The notes: generated by a model from the letters alone, not told the origin. Positions 19,863 to 30,333 are shown, numbered from the stretch's first letter. The stretch: 64,000 nt of DNA from Chloroflexota bacterium (GCA_012514315.1 JAAZAN010000091.1:25146-89145); one strand, 5' to 3'. Made by a program: numbers and translations.

Positions 19863-20346
19863 AGCACCTGGCCGAAGCAACCGGAGGCCCACTGTTGTGA
19901 AAGCGCGCCACCAAGCACGCGTCTTGGCGCTGCAGGCTCTTTACGAAATCGATTGTGCTCATCATCTCCCTGGCATCGTCCTGGAACATCGACTCGCCGA
20001 CAGCCGTCTGCCGGCAGCCTCGGAGGAGTTCTGTCGCAGTCTGGTACGGGGTGTGATTACACACAAGGATGTACTTGACTCCTTCATCCACAATCACGCA
20101 CCCGAATGGCCGCTCGAACAGATGGCCTACGTCGATCGCAACATTCTACGTATGGCGATCCTTGAGTTTGCCATAGAGAACAGCACACCGATCAAGGTCG
20201 CCATCAATGAAGCCGTTGAGCTGGCCAAATTATTTGGGTCGGACAGTGCGCCTCGGTTTGTAAATGGTGTACTGGGAGCATTAGTCAAGCACAAAGACTC
20301 GATCGCACAAGCCGCAAAGACTAACACAAGGGAAGAAGAACCGTGA
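19849..20346 (+). CDS. nusB: Transcription antitermination protein NusB
   Basis: ARVLALQALYEIDCAHH; DRNILRMAILEF; INEAVELAKLFGSDSAPRFVNGVLGAL. True start possibly GTG near 19897. Confidence 0.92.
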   Translation: MLPTEAPGRSNRRPTVVKARHQARVLALQALYEIDCAHHLPGIVLEHRLADSRLPAASEEFCRSLVRGVITHKDVLDSFIHNHAPEWPLEQMAYVDRNILRMAILEFAIENSTPIKVAINEAVELAKLFGSDSAPRFVNGVLGALVKHKDSIAQAAKTNTREEEP

Positions 20347-20918
20347 ACTTCTTGAACGTCGGTCCCTGGGAACTGATGGTGATCCTGATGATCGCCATCC
20401 TGTTGATAGGACCCAAGCGAATGGCCGAAGTCGTCCAATGGGTCGGGCGTGCTTCTCGTCAGATGCGAGAACTCTCAGGCGAGTTCGTACGCGCGATGCG
20501 AAGTGAGATACAGGCCACTGAAGAGGGTGTCCGTCAAGTTGTCGACGAGGCCATGCAAGGTCAGCCTGGTACAGGTGGAAACCTCAAGGGAGAGCTGGAA
20601 GCCACCAGAAAGGAGACGGATCAGACTCTAGAGGGCCTGATCCATGGTGAGCTCGGTCTGTCTAGCATCAAGGCCGACTTGGAGGCAACCAGTCGAGAGA
20701 CTCGTGACCTGATGCGTAGCGTACTGAGTGATATGGCTACTGTCACGAGCGGTGGTGACGTGACATCGGACGCTGAGGGATCGCCGGTTGCTGAGTCCAC
20801 TCAGTCAGTTGATGGAGCGGATATCACAGAGTCGTCCACAGCATCGACGGAGACCTCGACGGCAAACCCCGATGAGCCGACGAATCAACCAACGTCATCT
20901 GAGGCAGGCAGATCATGA
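20343..20918 (+). CDS. Sec-independent translocase TatA/TatB-like with long acidic C-terminal tail
   Basis: MNFLNVGPWELMVILMIAILLIGPKRMAEVVQWVGRA; GTG start overlaps nusB stop; ATGA overlap with tatC. Confidence 0.88.
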   Translation: MNFLNVGPWELMVILMIAILLIGPKRMAEVVQWVGRASRQMRELSGEFVRAMRSEIQATEEGVRQVVDEAMQGQPGTGGNLKGELEATRKETDQTLEGLIHGELGLSSIKADLEATSRETRDLMRSVLSDMATVTSGGDVTSDAEGSPVAESTQSVDGADITESSTASTETSTANPDEPTNQPTSSEAGRS

Positions 20919-21622
20919 GCAACAAAGCGGAAATGACGATCCTCGAACACCTTGATGAGCTGCGACAGCGCCTGCTGAAGATCGTTATCGCGCTCCTGGT
21001 TGGAGTTGTCCTCGGCACTTTTGTCACCCAGCCAGCGCTGAAGTTGCTCGTGGCGCCCTTGGGAGGTGAGATGGAGGTGATCGCGATCTCGCCCACCGAG
21101 GCGCCCGCCGTCTTCTTCAAGGTGGCCATTGTGATTGGCGTCGTGATCGCAATGCCGGTCATCATGTACCAGCTCTTCCGCTTCGCAGCACCCGGACTGG
21201 AACCCCTAGAGAGGCGCTACATCATGATCGGCGCACCGGTTGCGTCGCTCAGTTTCGCGATCGGTGTGGTGTTCGCAGCTCTCGTCCTACTTCCCTCGGC
21301 CCTTCCGTTTCTGCAGGGCTTCCTCGCGGATATCGTGAAACAGCAGTACAGCATTGAGAAATACATCTCGTTCGTGAGCAACATACTCATCTGGGCCGGC
21401 ATCGTTTTCGAGACTCCACTCGTGATGTTCTTCCTGGCCAAGCTTGGGGTAGTCTCCGCTTCGGGATTCGCCAAAGCCCGCCGCATCGTGATCGTCGCAG
21501 CTGCAGCGGGCGCCGCCGTCATCACCCCTACCGTAGATCCGGTCAATATGCTCCTGGTGATGATGCCCTTCCTCGTGTTGTATGAGGTCGGAATTCTCCT
21601 GGCGAAACTCGCCAGACCCTAG
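20915..21622 (+). CDS. tatC: Sec-independent translocase TatC
   Basis: MTILEHLDELRQRLLKIVIALLVG; six TM-type segments; F(R)FAAPGLEPLERRY. Confidence 0.95.
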   Translation: MSNKAEMTILEHLDELRQRLLKIVIALLVGVVLGTFVTQPALKLLVAPLGGEMEVIAISPTEAPAVFFKVAIVIGVVIAMPVIMYQLFRFAAPGLEPLERRYIMIGAPVASLSFAIGVVFAALVLLPSALPFLQGFLADIVKQQYSIEKYISFVSNILIWAGIVFETPLVMFFLAKLGVVSASGFAKARRIVIVAAAAGAAVITPTVDPVNMLLVMMPFLVLYEVGILLAKLARP

Positions 21623-21761
21623 CTCACGTCACTTCTCTATCGATCCTGTCGCACCGATCGGGGCAACGATCACGTAGCGATACGAGTGGGCCACTTTTGG
21701 AAGCGCCCTCCGCCCACCCAGTGGGCGAGTGGGTATTCTCAGTACTGCAGGAGGCTCTGTG

Positions 21762-22802
21762 ATGCGCTGTCTACCGGGTACGAGAAGCCTGACCTATTCG
21801 GGTCGGATTGGGGACACTGTACCAGCCACCGACTTTCCTCGCGAGAATGTGATTGACACAGGTCATACCAGGAGCGAGGGTTACTGGGCATTCTGTCGGT
21901 TCGACCATGAGGAGGTCTATGCTGCGCGGATGGGGTTCCAGCGCGGTGGGATCGATATCACCGATGGCAACCAGGCTATGGACCCGCAAGCCCTCCAGCT
22001 CCACCTGGAGCTGATGACCGGTGACGGTGCGCTGATCTGGCTTGGAACAGGGAAGTACCGGGCTGAGCAACTGAACAACGACCCAACCGATGTCGATGTC
22101 CAGCTCCGCGTCGGCAGCAGAGAGATTTTCCGCATCCAGGGCTGGCCTCAGATGAACTGGCACTTCGAATCAGACGACGGGCTGATCGAAGCTACACTCG
22201 CGTTTGAGGCCCATCACGTCACGCTGCTCCCCGACGCCATACTGCCTCGAGTGGTATTCTCTATGTGGGAAACCTCCGGTCCGGTCGTAGGAACGCTACG
22301 GCACGCGGACCGACAGTACCAGCTGGCAGGTACCGTCTTCTACGATCATCCACGAGTCCGCATCATGGACCACCCCAACTCCTCCAGGCAGTGGTACCTC
22401 TACACGCCTGTGGCCCTGAAAAACGGCAGTACAATCATCAGCTACTACGCCGAGGATCGCCGGGGCGCTCCACTCGACTACTACTGCTTCGCAGTACACA
22501 CCGATCCCAATGGAAAGACCGAGTGGTTTGGAGACCTTCAGCTCACCGACTGTGTCTTCGATGCGGACGCCCTTCCTTGCCGCTGGACCCTTCGAGGACG
22601 CAACGCAGAAACTGCGCTATGTCTGTCTATCGACGTTCGGCCTACTTCGATCCTCAAGATGTGGGGGACGCCCCAGGTTCCCACAAGCCGTAAGGAGTTC
22701 GTGTTCATCCCCCTGGTACTGGACGGCAATGCCACCTTTGAGTCCGGGAGCGCGAGATACAACCTGACCGCCAGTGGTCTGGCTGAGTACTGGCGTGCAT
22801 GA
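21762..22802 (+). CDS. Lipocalin/AttH-CrtC-like protein of unknown function
   Basis: Beta-rich ~346 aa ORF with GGAGG upstream of ATG 21762; weak resemblance to CrtC/AttH-type domains. Confidence 0.45.
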   Translation: MRCLPGTRSLTYSGRIGDTVPATDFPRENVIDTGHTRSEGYWAFCRFDHEEVYAARMGFQRGGIDITDGNQAMDPQALQLHLELMTGDGALIWLGTGKYRAEQLNNDPTDVDVQLRVGSREIFRIQGWPQMNWHFESDDGLIEATLAFEAHHVTLLPDAILPRVVFSMWETSGPVVGTLRHADRQYQLAGTVFYDHPRVRIMDHPNSSRQWYLYTPVALKNGSTIISYYAEDRRGAPLDYYCFAVHTDPNGKTEWFGDLQLTDCVFDADALPCRWTLRGRNAETALCLSIDVRPTSILKMWGTPQVPTSRKEFVFIPLVLDGNATFESGSARYNLTASGLAEYWRA

Positions 22803-22951
22803 CCCAATCAGAATCTTCAGGCAAGCTCTACCGTCCACCGGGCGAAAGGCCAGATCTTGCCTAGGTCGACCATGCTGAAACCTGTTCGCTAATGACCCTG
22901 CCTCTGTGCTTCGACCCGCCGCTCGCGTCTGGACCAAGCTCGGGTTCATTC

Positions 22952-24568
22952 TTAGCCCTCGACCCGCTTCAGAATCTGGAAGCGCAGGTTTTCTCGCCAC
23001 TCGGAGGTCTTGGGAAAGTCCTCGAAGCTCCGAACTGAACTTAACAGTGGATCATCGCGATCAACGCCCAATGTCTGCAGCAGTGCATAGTCCTGCAAGC
23101 TCTCACCGAATACCTCCCAGCGCAACGAGTCCACCGGTCCCTCTGGACCAGGATAGACCATGAATGGATCTCCATAGGCCCAACCGCGCTCCCAGGCCAA
23201 CCCATCCTGCACGGTGAATGGATCAATCAAGCGCCGGGTCTGCGATTCATACCAGTAGTTGTAGCCCCAATGCAAGAAACCCCGAAAGGGCCATCGATAG
23301 AACAGAAGGCCGTGCATGGCGATCTTGGCCAGAGGTGTATCGAGCAGGCGGTTCAGATAAGCGCCCCGTGGGCCACAGCAGTAGTAGCACCAGCTCGGAA
23401 TACCCGCTGCCACAAAGTCCGTCGCTGTCTTGATACTGGGGATCGGCATGTCAGTCAGGCCCTGCTGAGCGAACGATATCTCGGTCAGCGCGTCCATCAC
23501 CCGCATCCAGGGCGCCAACTCCTTTAACAGCGCCCGCGCTTGCCGATAGTTGGCCAGATGCGCCTCGCCGTGGGGTTCATCCGACACGTGGAAGTAGGAG
23601 CACTGAAGCAGATCCTCAACCCTGAGGAACTCATACAACGCCGGCAGGAATTGGGACAGAAATGTCCGATAGGTGTCGGATGTCGCCCCCGTCTCAGGTG
23701 TCCACAGCAGGCGCTCATCCCGTCCCTGTCCCTCATAGATCCGGATCGCATGCTCCACACCCCACTGGGTAAACAGATGGCACCACTCGAAATTCCGCAT
23801 GCCAGCCTCTCGCGCCAGGTTCACGTACCGCCTGACATCCGACCAATCGAACACATACGCATCGGGGCCCTCTCGCGCGACCCGGAGAAGCTGGCTCGGA
23901 CGCTTCACCCCATCGAGCGGGGGTGTGAAGATCGGAACGTACAGCGTGTCCAGCCCGTGTGCAACGACATCGTCGACATATTTCGGCAGGATGTCCCAGA
24001 AACGCTCATCGAAGAGGTCCGTCTGATACCAGTCGATCAGGGCATCGCAGTAGAACCAGTGCGTAATGGAGAATTCGCGGCGCTTCTCTAGCCACGCGCG
24101 GTGCAGATGGACGGCAACATCGTGCTTCTGGGAGGATCCGCTATCAGTCGCTATTTCGACACTCACCTGATGCCATCCCGGTGATGCATCGTTGCCAGGA
24201 CGCAGCGTGACCCAGAACGCATGCGACTCACCGGGCGGCAGCACAAACTCGTCCTCGTCGAACAGCGGATCAGGAATGTAGCCTGGGATACAGCCGAGAC
24301 CCTCGACGTCGACTGCATCGGCAGCAATCGGCAGATTGTGGTGTCGAACGGGGACATAGCCCACCCGACGCACTCGCACCGCCCAGCCTGATGGCGCGTC
24401 GACGCGCGCGCTGACCCGCTGCAGCCCATCCGACTGCGAGCGTACCGCAACCTGGAAACTGAATTGTTCGTTAAGCGCTCCCCTGAGCTCAAGACAAGAC
24501 GTCGCTTGAGGCAAGGTAGATGGAAAGCACCGCACCGATGATGTGAGTAACCAAGAACGCGTAGACAT
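22952..24568 (-). CDS. DUF4091/GH123-like glycoside hydrolase family protein
   Basis: FHVSDEPHGEAHLANYRQARALLKELAPWMRVMDAL; RGFLHWGYNYW; DSLRWEVFGESLQDYALLQTL. AGGAGG RBS before ATG 24568. Confidence 0.75.
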   Translation of the reverse strand: MSTRSWLLTSSVRCFPSTLPQATSCLELRGALNEQFSFQVAVRSQSDGLQRVSARVDAPSGWAVRVRRVGYVPVRHHNLPIAADAVDVEGLGCIPGYIPDPLFDEDEFVLPPGESHAFWVTLRPGNDASPGWHQVSVEIATDSGSSQKHDVAVHLHRAWLEKRREFSITHWFYCDALIDWYQTDLFDERFWDILPKYVDDVVAHGLDTLYVPIFTPPLDGVKRPSQLLRVAREGPDAYVFDWSDVRRYVNLAREAGMRNFEWCHLFTQWGVEHAIRIYEGQGRDERLLWTPETGATSDTYRTFLSQFLPALYEFLRVEDLLQCSYFHVSDEPHGEAHLANYRQARALLKELAPWMRVMDALTEISFAQQGLTDMPIPSIKTATDFVAAGIPSWCYYCCGPRGAYLNRLLDTPLAKIAMHGLLFYRWPFRGFLHWGYNYWYESQTRRLIDPFTVQDGLAWERGWAYGDPFMVYPGPEGPVDSLRWEVFGESLQDYALLQTLGVDRDDPLLSSVRSFEDFPKTSEWRENLRFQILKRVEG

Positions 24569-24593
24569 GCAATCCTCCTGATGAATGATGAAA

Positions 24594-26918
24594 TCAAACC
24601 GTATCTGGACGATTCCGGCCGCCTGACAGTGTTGGGGCATCGTGATAAGCGCGCTCGCCGCGCGGTCTCGCCCACCAGACCGCGATTGCCCCCAGCAGCA
24701 TCAACCAGGTTGTCAGACTGATCGCCAGGCCCACGTACCATGACGTTGGCTGGAAGACCATTCGGACCCGGTGAGTTCCCGGCGGAACGAGCACGGCGCG
24801 GAAAGCGTAGTTGGCGCGCAAGACCTCAACGCGAGATCCATCCACTGTCGCCCACCAACCAGGATAATAGACGTCGCTCAGAAACAGATACCCTGTCACC
24901 GGTGTCACCACCGATATCTCCACCTGGTTGATGTCATAGCTTACGAACGCGATGCGCCGCTCACCCTCTCCCGGATTGTTCGCAATCAAATCACCGGCTT
25001 CAACGATGATCTGCTCGGACGGATCGAATCCCGGCCAGTGGATCGCCTCCCATGCGGCCGAGTGATCGGCCACGACCTGATTCGCGTACACGAGCAGCGC
25101 CCGTGGAAGCGCTGCCGTATTCAGATAGACGTCGATCTCTGGATCCTCACTGAACGCCAGCGCAAACCGCTCATCGCCAGGTGGACTCTCCTTGTCACAC
25201 AGAACGTACTTCACGCCGAGCAGGTTGTACAATGGGGCGCCCCGCTCGCCAACCGCCCAACGATACGCTTCATAGGGCGCCAACGCCAGGGGATTGTAGA
25301 TTCCCCCGATGTCGTACAAGCCGTGGACAAGGGCTGCATTCGGCTGCCAAGCTCCCGCGTTCGATTCAATGCGGTGGAGCGAAGCATCTTCACGCAGGAA
25401 CGCGACAACGTTGTCGTGCTCGAAGCCTTGAGTAGGGTCGTGAGCATCCACCTCAAGTCTGGAACCCAAACCAATGAGATCGACCGCCAGCACTGGAACT
25501 ATGAGCCACGCCAGACGAGGATGGCCAGCGCTCCCCCACAGCAGTACCCCAACCGTACCCAGCAGCACAGCGGCAGTCACGATGCTGCGTGTTGCCTGAA
25601 CCATCCGGTCCTGCGGAACAGTCTGCGCGCGTAACACGCCTACTACGAGCGTGATCACCGCGCCCAGAACAACTATCGCTCCAGCGTGTCGGGTCCAACG
25701 TGTGGATCTTTCGCCCAACAGGCCGTCCAACCCATAGGCAGCCAGCATCGCCAGTCCAAGATTGGCCAGTAGAATCAGCCGGGCCGGCACACGGATCTGA
25801 TCGAACGCGGGAACAAACCGATACAATAGCCCGTACAGAGAGGTGTGACGTCCCATAGCCAACGTGAAGCCTACTGGGACGATCAGAGCGAAGTACGCCC
25901 ATCCATCGTCAGCGTGCTGGCACGCAGTACCACCCTCAATTTGCCCAGTACGCCGCCGCCAACGTTGACCCAGAGCGAGGAAACTCAAGGCCAGCGTCGC
26001 TACACCGGCATAACCCACCTCGACACGCTCCCACGGCCCCCAGAAGCCTGCGGGGCCCCTACCGAAGTAATCCGGCGCCAGTAATCCCAACAAAGCCCGA
26101 GGCGGAAGGGAGTAGCGCGTGGCTTCCTCATAGGATAGGTAGCCCCGTCCGGTGTGACCCACCATCTCGTACGCCGGGATCAACGCCACCGCGGCGCCCC
26201 CCAAGCCAATTAGCAGCGTCAGACCCGCAAGCAAGAATGAACCAGCCGCATATCGCATTCCCTCATTGCGGTCGACGACGAGTCGATGCAACACATACAA
26301 CAGCATCGCCATCAGTAGGAACAGCAGCATCTGAGCGTGACCGGCCAGGCCGGCCACAGCCAGCACAGCGCCTCCCCCCACCGCCCATCTGACACTGCGC
26401 AATGTCAGTGCGCGATGGACGCACAGTACCAGGAGGGGCAGCCACGCCGCAGTCATGTTGATGTTCAAGTTGCCGATATGTGTGATGAAAAGGTCAGAAA
26501 GAGAGAAGGACAGTGCGGCCAGACACGCTGAAGCGCGCCGCAGGCCGAGACCTCGTGCTAGAGCAAACGCGTTCACAGCCGCGATCCACACGTGGAGGAT
26601 CACGAGCCACTCCATCCAGCCGTAGGACGGTTCTCCAACGATGAGATACGTAGCCAGATTGAGGGGGTAGAAGACTCCGGACTGATTGTCCGCTGCAAAC
26701 GGTGCGCCACTGTAGAGATGCGGATTCCAGAGCGGAATCACACCAGATTGAATCGTACGGGCAGTGAAACGGGCCATAGGCCACAGGAACGAGACCAGAT
26801 CGCCTCCGCCCTGCGGCAACCAGTGCCCGAGCACCAGCACGGGCCAGAAGAAGCCCAGTACTACCGCGGTGATCACGACCAGGCTGACCAGATCAAGCCA
26901 CCGGTCACGGCGCCACAT
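24594..26918 (-). CDS. YfhO-like polytopic membrane protein
   Basis: PLWNPHLYSGAPFAADNQSGVFYPLNL; C-terminal GYLFLSDVYYPGWWATVDGS typical of YfhO-like proteins; 14-nt overlap with the upstream gene. Confidence 0.82.
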   Translation of the reverse strand: MWRRDRWLDLVSLVVITAVVLGFFWPVLVLGHWLPQGGGDLVSFLWPMARFTARTIQSGVIPLWNPHLYSGAPFAADNQSGVFYPLNLATYLIVGEPSYGWMEWLVILHVWIAAVNAFALARGLGLRRASACLAALSFSLSDLFITHIGNLNINMTAAWLPLLVLCVHRALTLRSVRWAVGGGAVLAVAGLAGHAQMLLFLLMAMLLYVLHRLVVDRNEGMRYAAGSFLLAGLTLLIGLGGAAVALIPAYEMVGHTGRGYLSYEEATRYSLPPRALLGLLAPDYFGRGPAGFWGPWERVEVGYAGVATLALSFLALGQRWRRRTGQIEGGTACQHADDGWAYFALIVPVGFTLAMGRHTSLYGLLYRFVPAFDQIRVPARLILLANLGLAMLAAYGLDGLLGERSTRWTRHAGAIVVLGAVITLVVGVLRAQTVPQDRMVQATRSIVTAAVLLGTVGVLLWGSAGHPRLAWLIVPVLAVDLIGLGSRLEVDAHDPTQGFEHDNVVAFLREDASLHRIESNAGAWQPNAALVHGLYDIGGIYNPLALAPYEAYRWAVGERGAPLYNLLGVKYVLCDKESPPGDERFALAFSEDPEIDVYLNTAALPRALLVYANQVVADHSAAWEAIHWPGFDPSEQIIVEAGDLIANNPGEGERRIAFVSYDINQVEISVVTPVTGYLFLSDVYYPGWWATVDGSRVEVLRANYAFRAVLVPPGTHRVRMVFQPTSWYVGLAISLTTWLMLLGAIAVWWARPRGERAYHDAPTLSGGRNRPDTV

Positions 26919-28899
26919 CGATCGGTCCCAGCTCCACAAATTCGCCGACAGGGTTCCCGGCCACATCCAGCAACTGGACATTGACAATGTCCGGATAGGA
27001 GTACATGCCCGTTACCATGAAATACGGGGGTTCGGGAGCATCCGCCCGGATCGGCACGTCAAACCAGTTCACAACGGTATCACCTGTACGCCACGTCTCT
27101 GCGGGTAGGCCCACACCATCGGCCTGCCCCCATTGTCCACCGTCTGAACCGATCAGATGGTTGAACCAGTGGAGATCCACGTCCATCGGAGGCTGTGACA
27201 CAACGCGCCAGTAGATTGCCCAGCGCAAAGTCTCGCCTGGTCCCACAGCGCCAGCCCACTCGTACCCCAGCAACACGGCTCCCGAGGCCCACTGCACAGG
27301 GCTCTCTGACCATTCATTGGACGGCACGATCGGTACAGGCTGCCACTGAAGAACTCGATAGTCTGACTCTGAACCGGCTCGTAGTGGCAGCACAGACTGT
27401 GCCAGAACCCCATCGGACACATCGGCCAGAAACTCATCGGCGGGTCGGACATCCGGAGCCATCAGGTACACGCCGGGCTGCTGGGGGAAGATCAGCGCCG
27501 TTCTGCCGTCAACGAGCCGTTTTCCGGGTGAGAGCAGCACATCGAAGACTGCTGCCTGACTATCATAGCGCGGATCCGCACCCGGTACAACGGCGATGAC
27601 CGCCGCATCATTCAGGTCAGCCGCCATAGTCTCAGCTTCTCTTGCCGCCGCCAGAGCATACTTGATCGGAGCCCCGTACCCACCCGGCGTATTCACCGTA
27701 TCTGTGAAAGTCAGCAGCGCCTGCTGATAGTACACCTGCCAGACGACTGTCAGTAACGTCCCCGCTACCGCAATCCACTTCAGCCGCCTGCCACGACGCA
27801 GCCCCAACCGACGATGACACCATGCCAGCCCATCGATGACGAACACTGCGACGACGAGGTGCTGAGCCGGGTAGAGTAGGCTGACAGTATGGGGATACAC
27901 AGGACCAGCGTGCCGCAGCAGCAGTGCTACTGGCACGAACATCCAGATCAGGACAACCAGCCTGGTCGCCTCTGGCTCCATCAAGTACCCGCGATTGCGC
28001 AGCGCCTCCCGAAGTACACGCCAGATCATCCAGACCAACCCCAAGACCATCACGGCCATCTCAGCGACGTCGACCCAGCGCAGATCCACTATCGACGCCA
28101 GGTAATCACGATACCGCTCTCCCGCCAGGTCCTCCAGATGATGCCCGCCGACCGTCAATACGGCCATTCGGGGCGCGCCTACATTCAACCCCGACGCCTG
28201 CCCTGCCAGTTGGCCGAACGCCCGCACGTTCGGCCAGCCCTGGTGCATGTCGGCCACCAGGTAGGGCCCCAGGATCAACAGCGCAACAACCGCGCCAACC
28301 ACGAGAGGAAGGAGACGCACGTGTCGCAAGAACAGCAAGCAGACGAACGCCAGCACAACAAAGAACGCCAGACCGCCTAGATGTAGACTCACCAGGCAGG
28401 CTGCCGTGGCAAACGCACCCACCAGCGCCCATGGCTTACGTCGGACGGCGAACGCGAGCGTTGAGGCGATGAACAGCAGCGTGAAGGCCGGCACATTCTG
28501 TGCCCAGATCTTGCGGCAGTGAAACACGGCCCACGGGCTGGCGGCGAACAACAGCGCAGCCAGCAAGCCCACCCGCCGGCCCAGATACGCCTTACCGATC
28601 CAGTATGTCAGGCCAACCGCCGCCACACCCAGCAGGGCAATCCAGCCTGCCGCCAGGCGCGGATCACGCGACACGGCGAAGGCAGGCGCCAGTAGATAAC
28701 TCATCAGAGGGGGGTTGTGAGGCCCGAGCGAGCTGATCATTCCGAAGGCCGGCAACTGGCCCTCGCGGGCGATGGCGAGAGCGCTGCGCGCCGTGGTCGC
28801 CTCATCATACTTGAACTCAATCAAGCTCAGCCGAGAGAGCCGAAGTGCTGTGGCCAGCAGCAGGACTCCCGCAAACAGAACCCACTCGCGACGGCTCAT
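26905..28899 (-). CDS. ArnT/PMT-like (GT39-type) membrane glycosyltransferase
   Basis: LSLIEFKYDEATTARSALAIAREGQLPAFG; many TM segments. Probable start MSRREWV. Confidence 0.72.
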   Translation of the reverse strand: MSRREWVLFAGVLLLATALRLSRLSLIEFKYDEATTARSALAIAREGQLPAFGMISSLGPHNPPLMSYLLAPAFAVSRDPRLAAGWIALLGVAAVGLTYWIGKAYLGRRVGLLAALLFAASPWAVFHCRKIWAQNVPAFTLLFIASTLAFAVRRKPWALVGAFATAACLVSLHLGGLAFFVVLAFVCLLFLRHVRLLPLVVGAVVALLILGPYLVADMHQGWPNVRAFGQLAGQASGLNVGAPRMAVLTVGGHHLEDLAGERYRDYLASIVDLRWVDVAEMAVMVLGLVWMIWRVLREALRNRGYLMEPEATRLVVLIWMFVPVALLLRHAGPVYPHTVSLLYPAQHLVVAVFVIDGLAWCHRRLGLRRGRRLKWIAVAGTLLTVVWQVYYQQALLTFTDTVNTPGGYGAPIKYALAAAREAETMAADLNDAAVIAVVPGADPRYDSQAAVFDVLLSPGKRLVDGRTALIFPQQPGVYLMAPDVRPADEFLADVSDGVLAQSVLPLRAGSESDYRVLQWQPVPIVPSNEWSESPVQWASGAVLLGYEWAGAVGPGETLRWAIYWRVVSQPPMDVDLHWFNHLIGSDGGQWGQADGVGLPAETWRTGDTVVNWFDVPIRADAPEPPYFMVTGMYSYPDIVNVQLLDVAGNPVGEFVELGPIDVAP

Positions 28900-28977
28900 G
28901 CCAAGCCCGCCTCCTCGACGCCAGCTATTGCGCCTCGAGAAAAGCATCCGCACAGCAACCAGCTACGGCAGACCGCA

Positions 28978-30333
28978 TCACGCTGTCCCATTGAGACCAG
29001 TGAAAGTCCCCTTCCCACCAGGCTCCAAAGAACCAACACCCGGCTCAACCGCCAGCTCGGCCCGCGCCTGTGATGCTCGTTCCCGCAGCATCACCCGCAT
29101 ACTGGCGACATCGCCAGGAAGCAGGCGCACTGCAAGCACGAAGAACAGGGCGCAGATAAGCCAACTCACCACACAGATCCACAGAATCGCGTCACCCAAC
29201 GATGAGCGCACGGCAATGTACCCAGCCAACCAGGGCGCCAACGCCGCACCAGCCGACTCCACGAAGTACTGGACCGCCAGCGCCGTGCTGCGTATCTCCG
29301 GCAGAGTCACATCGTGGACGGTAGAGACCACATTCGATGCAGCGAACGGAATGAACAGCGCCGTCGCACTCAGCAATACCCCGAACACTACCTGATTCCC
29401 GACCGGCACATTAAAGGTCGCGAGCAACAGCACCGCACCAGAGAGTACGCCGACAATGCACACGATCAGTCGACCCCTCGTTGTCCGCTTGAAGAGCATG
29501 TCCCCCAGCGTTCCCCCCACGAAGTACCCACAGGCCAACACGAGTACCGCCACAACCATCGTGATCAGCACCGCATCGGACGAAAAGCCTCGCTCTGTCT
29601 CCAGATAGCGGAAGAACCAGTAGGTAATGACATTCCAGGGAAACACACCAAAGAAGCCTTGAGCGAAGAGCAGCAGCAGGCTGCGCGTCTTCAGGAGCCC
29701 TCGTGCAGCCTTCCAGCTGAAACGGTAGGCGCCGAACTCGGCCAGGTCAGCCAACTCCGGCTCGCTCTGACCCCGCGGGGCCTCCCGCACACCTAATGCG
29801 ATCAGGATCGACAGCAGAATGCCCAGCGATCCAGTGATGTAGAATACGTTTCGCCACCCCAGAGACGCCTGCAACGTCATCGCCAGCACCATGCCCAGGA
29901 GATAACCTATGGGCATGGTGATCTGCAACAGACCGAAGATGCGCCCACGGACGTGTGGGCCGAAGTAGTCTGAGATCAGGCTGTACAGGCCGGGATAGCT
30001 GGAGTCGTCGATTCCGGTTGACGCGCGCGTGGCGAGGAATGCGCCATAGTTCGGGGCAACGGCACTGAGCCATGTACTGGCTCCCCACAGAAACGAGGCC
30101 AGCGCAAGCAGTTTCGAACGCGAATACCGGTCATAGAGGTAGCCCCACAGCGGATAGAACACCGCACCAACCACCAGAGCGCCCGTGAACACGCGACCCA
30201 TCTGCTCCTCATCGATCCCATACGTCTCCATGATGGAGCTCGTCAAGGGACCAATGAGCAACTTATCCGCTTGATGCAGGAGCATAAAGAGGAAACACAC
30301 CGCTACAACGTACCAACGATAGCGTGTCTTCAT
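28978..30333 (-). CDS. Major facilitator superfamily transporter
   Basis: 12-TM type ORF, PLWGYLYDRYSRSKLLALASFLWG; start MKTRYRW. Confidence 0.85.
   Translation of the reverse strand: MKTRYRWYVVAVCFLFMLLHQADKLLIGPLTSSIMETYGIDEEQMGRVFTGALVVGAVFYPLWGYLYDRYSRSKLLALASFLWGASTWLSAVAPNYGAFLATRASTGIDDSSYPGLYSLISDYFGPHVRGRIFGLLQITMPIGYLLGMVLAMTLQASLGWRNVFYITGSLGILLSILIALGVREAPRGQSEPELADLAEFGAYRFSWKAARGLLKTRSLLLLFAQGFFGVFPWNVITYWFFRYLETERGFSSDAVLITMVVAVLVLACGYFVGGTLGDMLFKRTTRGRLIVCIVGVLSGAVLLLATFNVPVGNQVVFGVLLSATALFIPFAASNVVSTVHDVTLPEIRSTALAVQYFVESAGAALAPWLAGYIAVRSSLGDAILWICVVSWLICALFFVLAVRLLPGDVASMRVMLRERASQARAELAVEPGVGSLEPGGKGTFTGLNGTA

Noticed and set aside
21711-21727. Hairpin CGCCCAC-CCA-GTGGGCG as tatC terminator
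   Set aside because: Perfect 7-bp arms but no following T-tract on the + strand; too weak to list as a terminator.
24771-25634. + strand 287-aa ORF
   Set aside because: Antisense open frame inside the YfhO-like gene; GC-rich codon bias produces long mirror ORFs.
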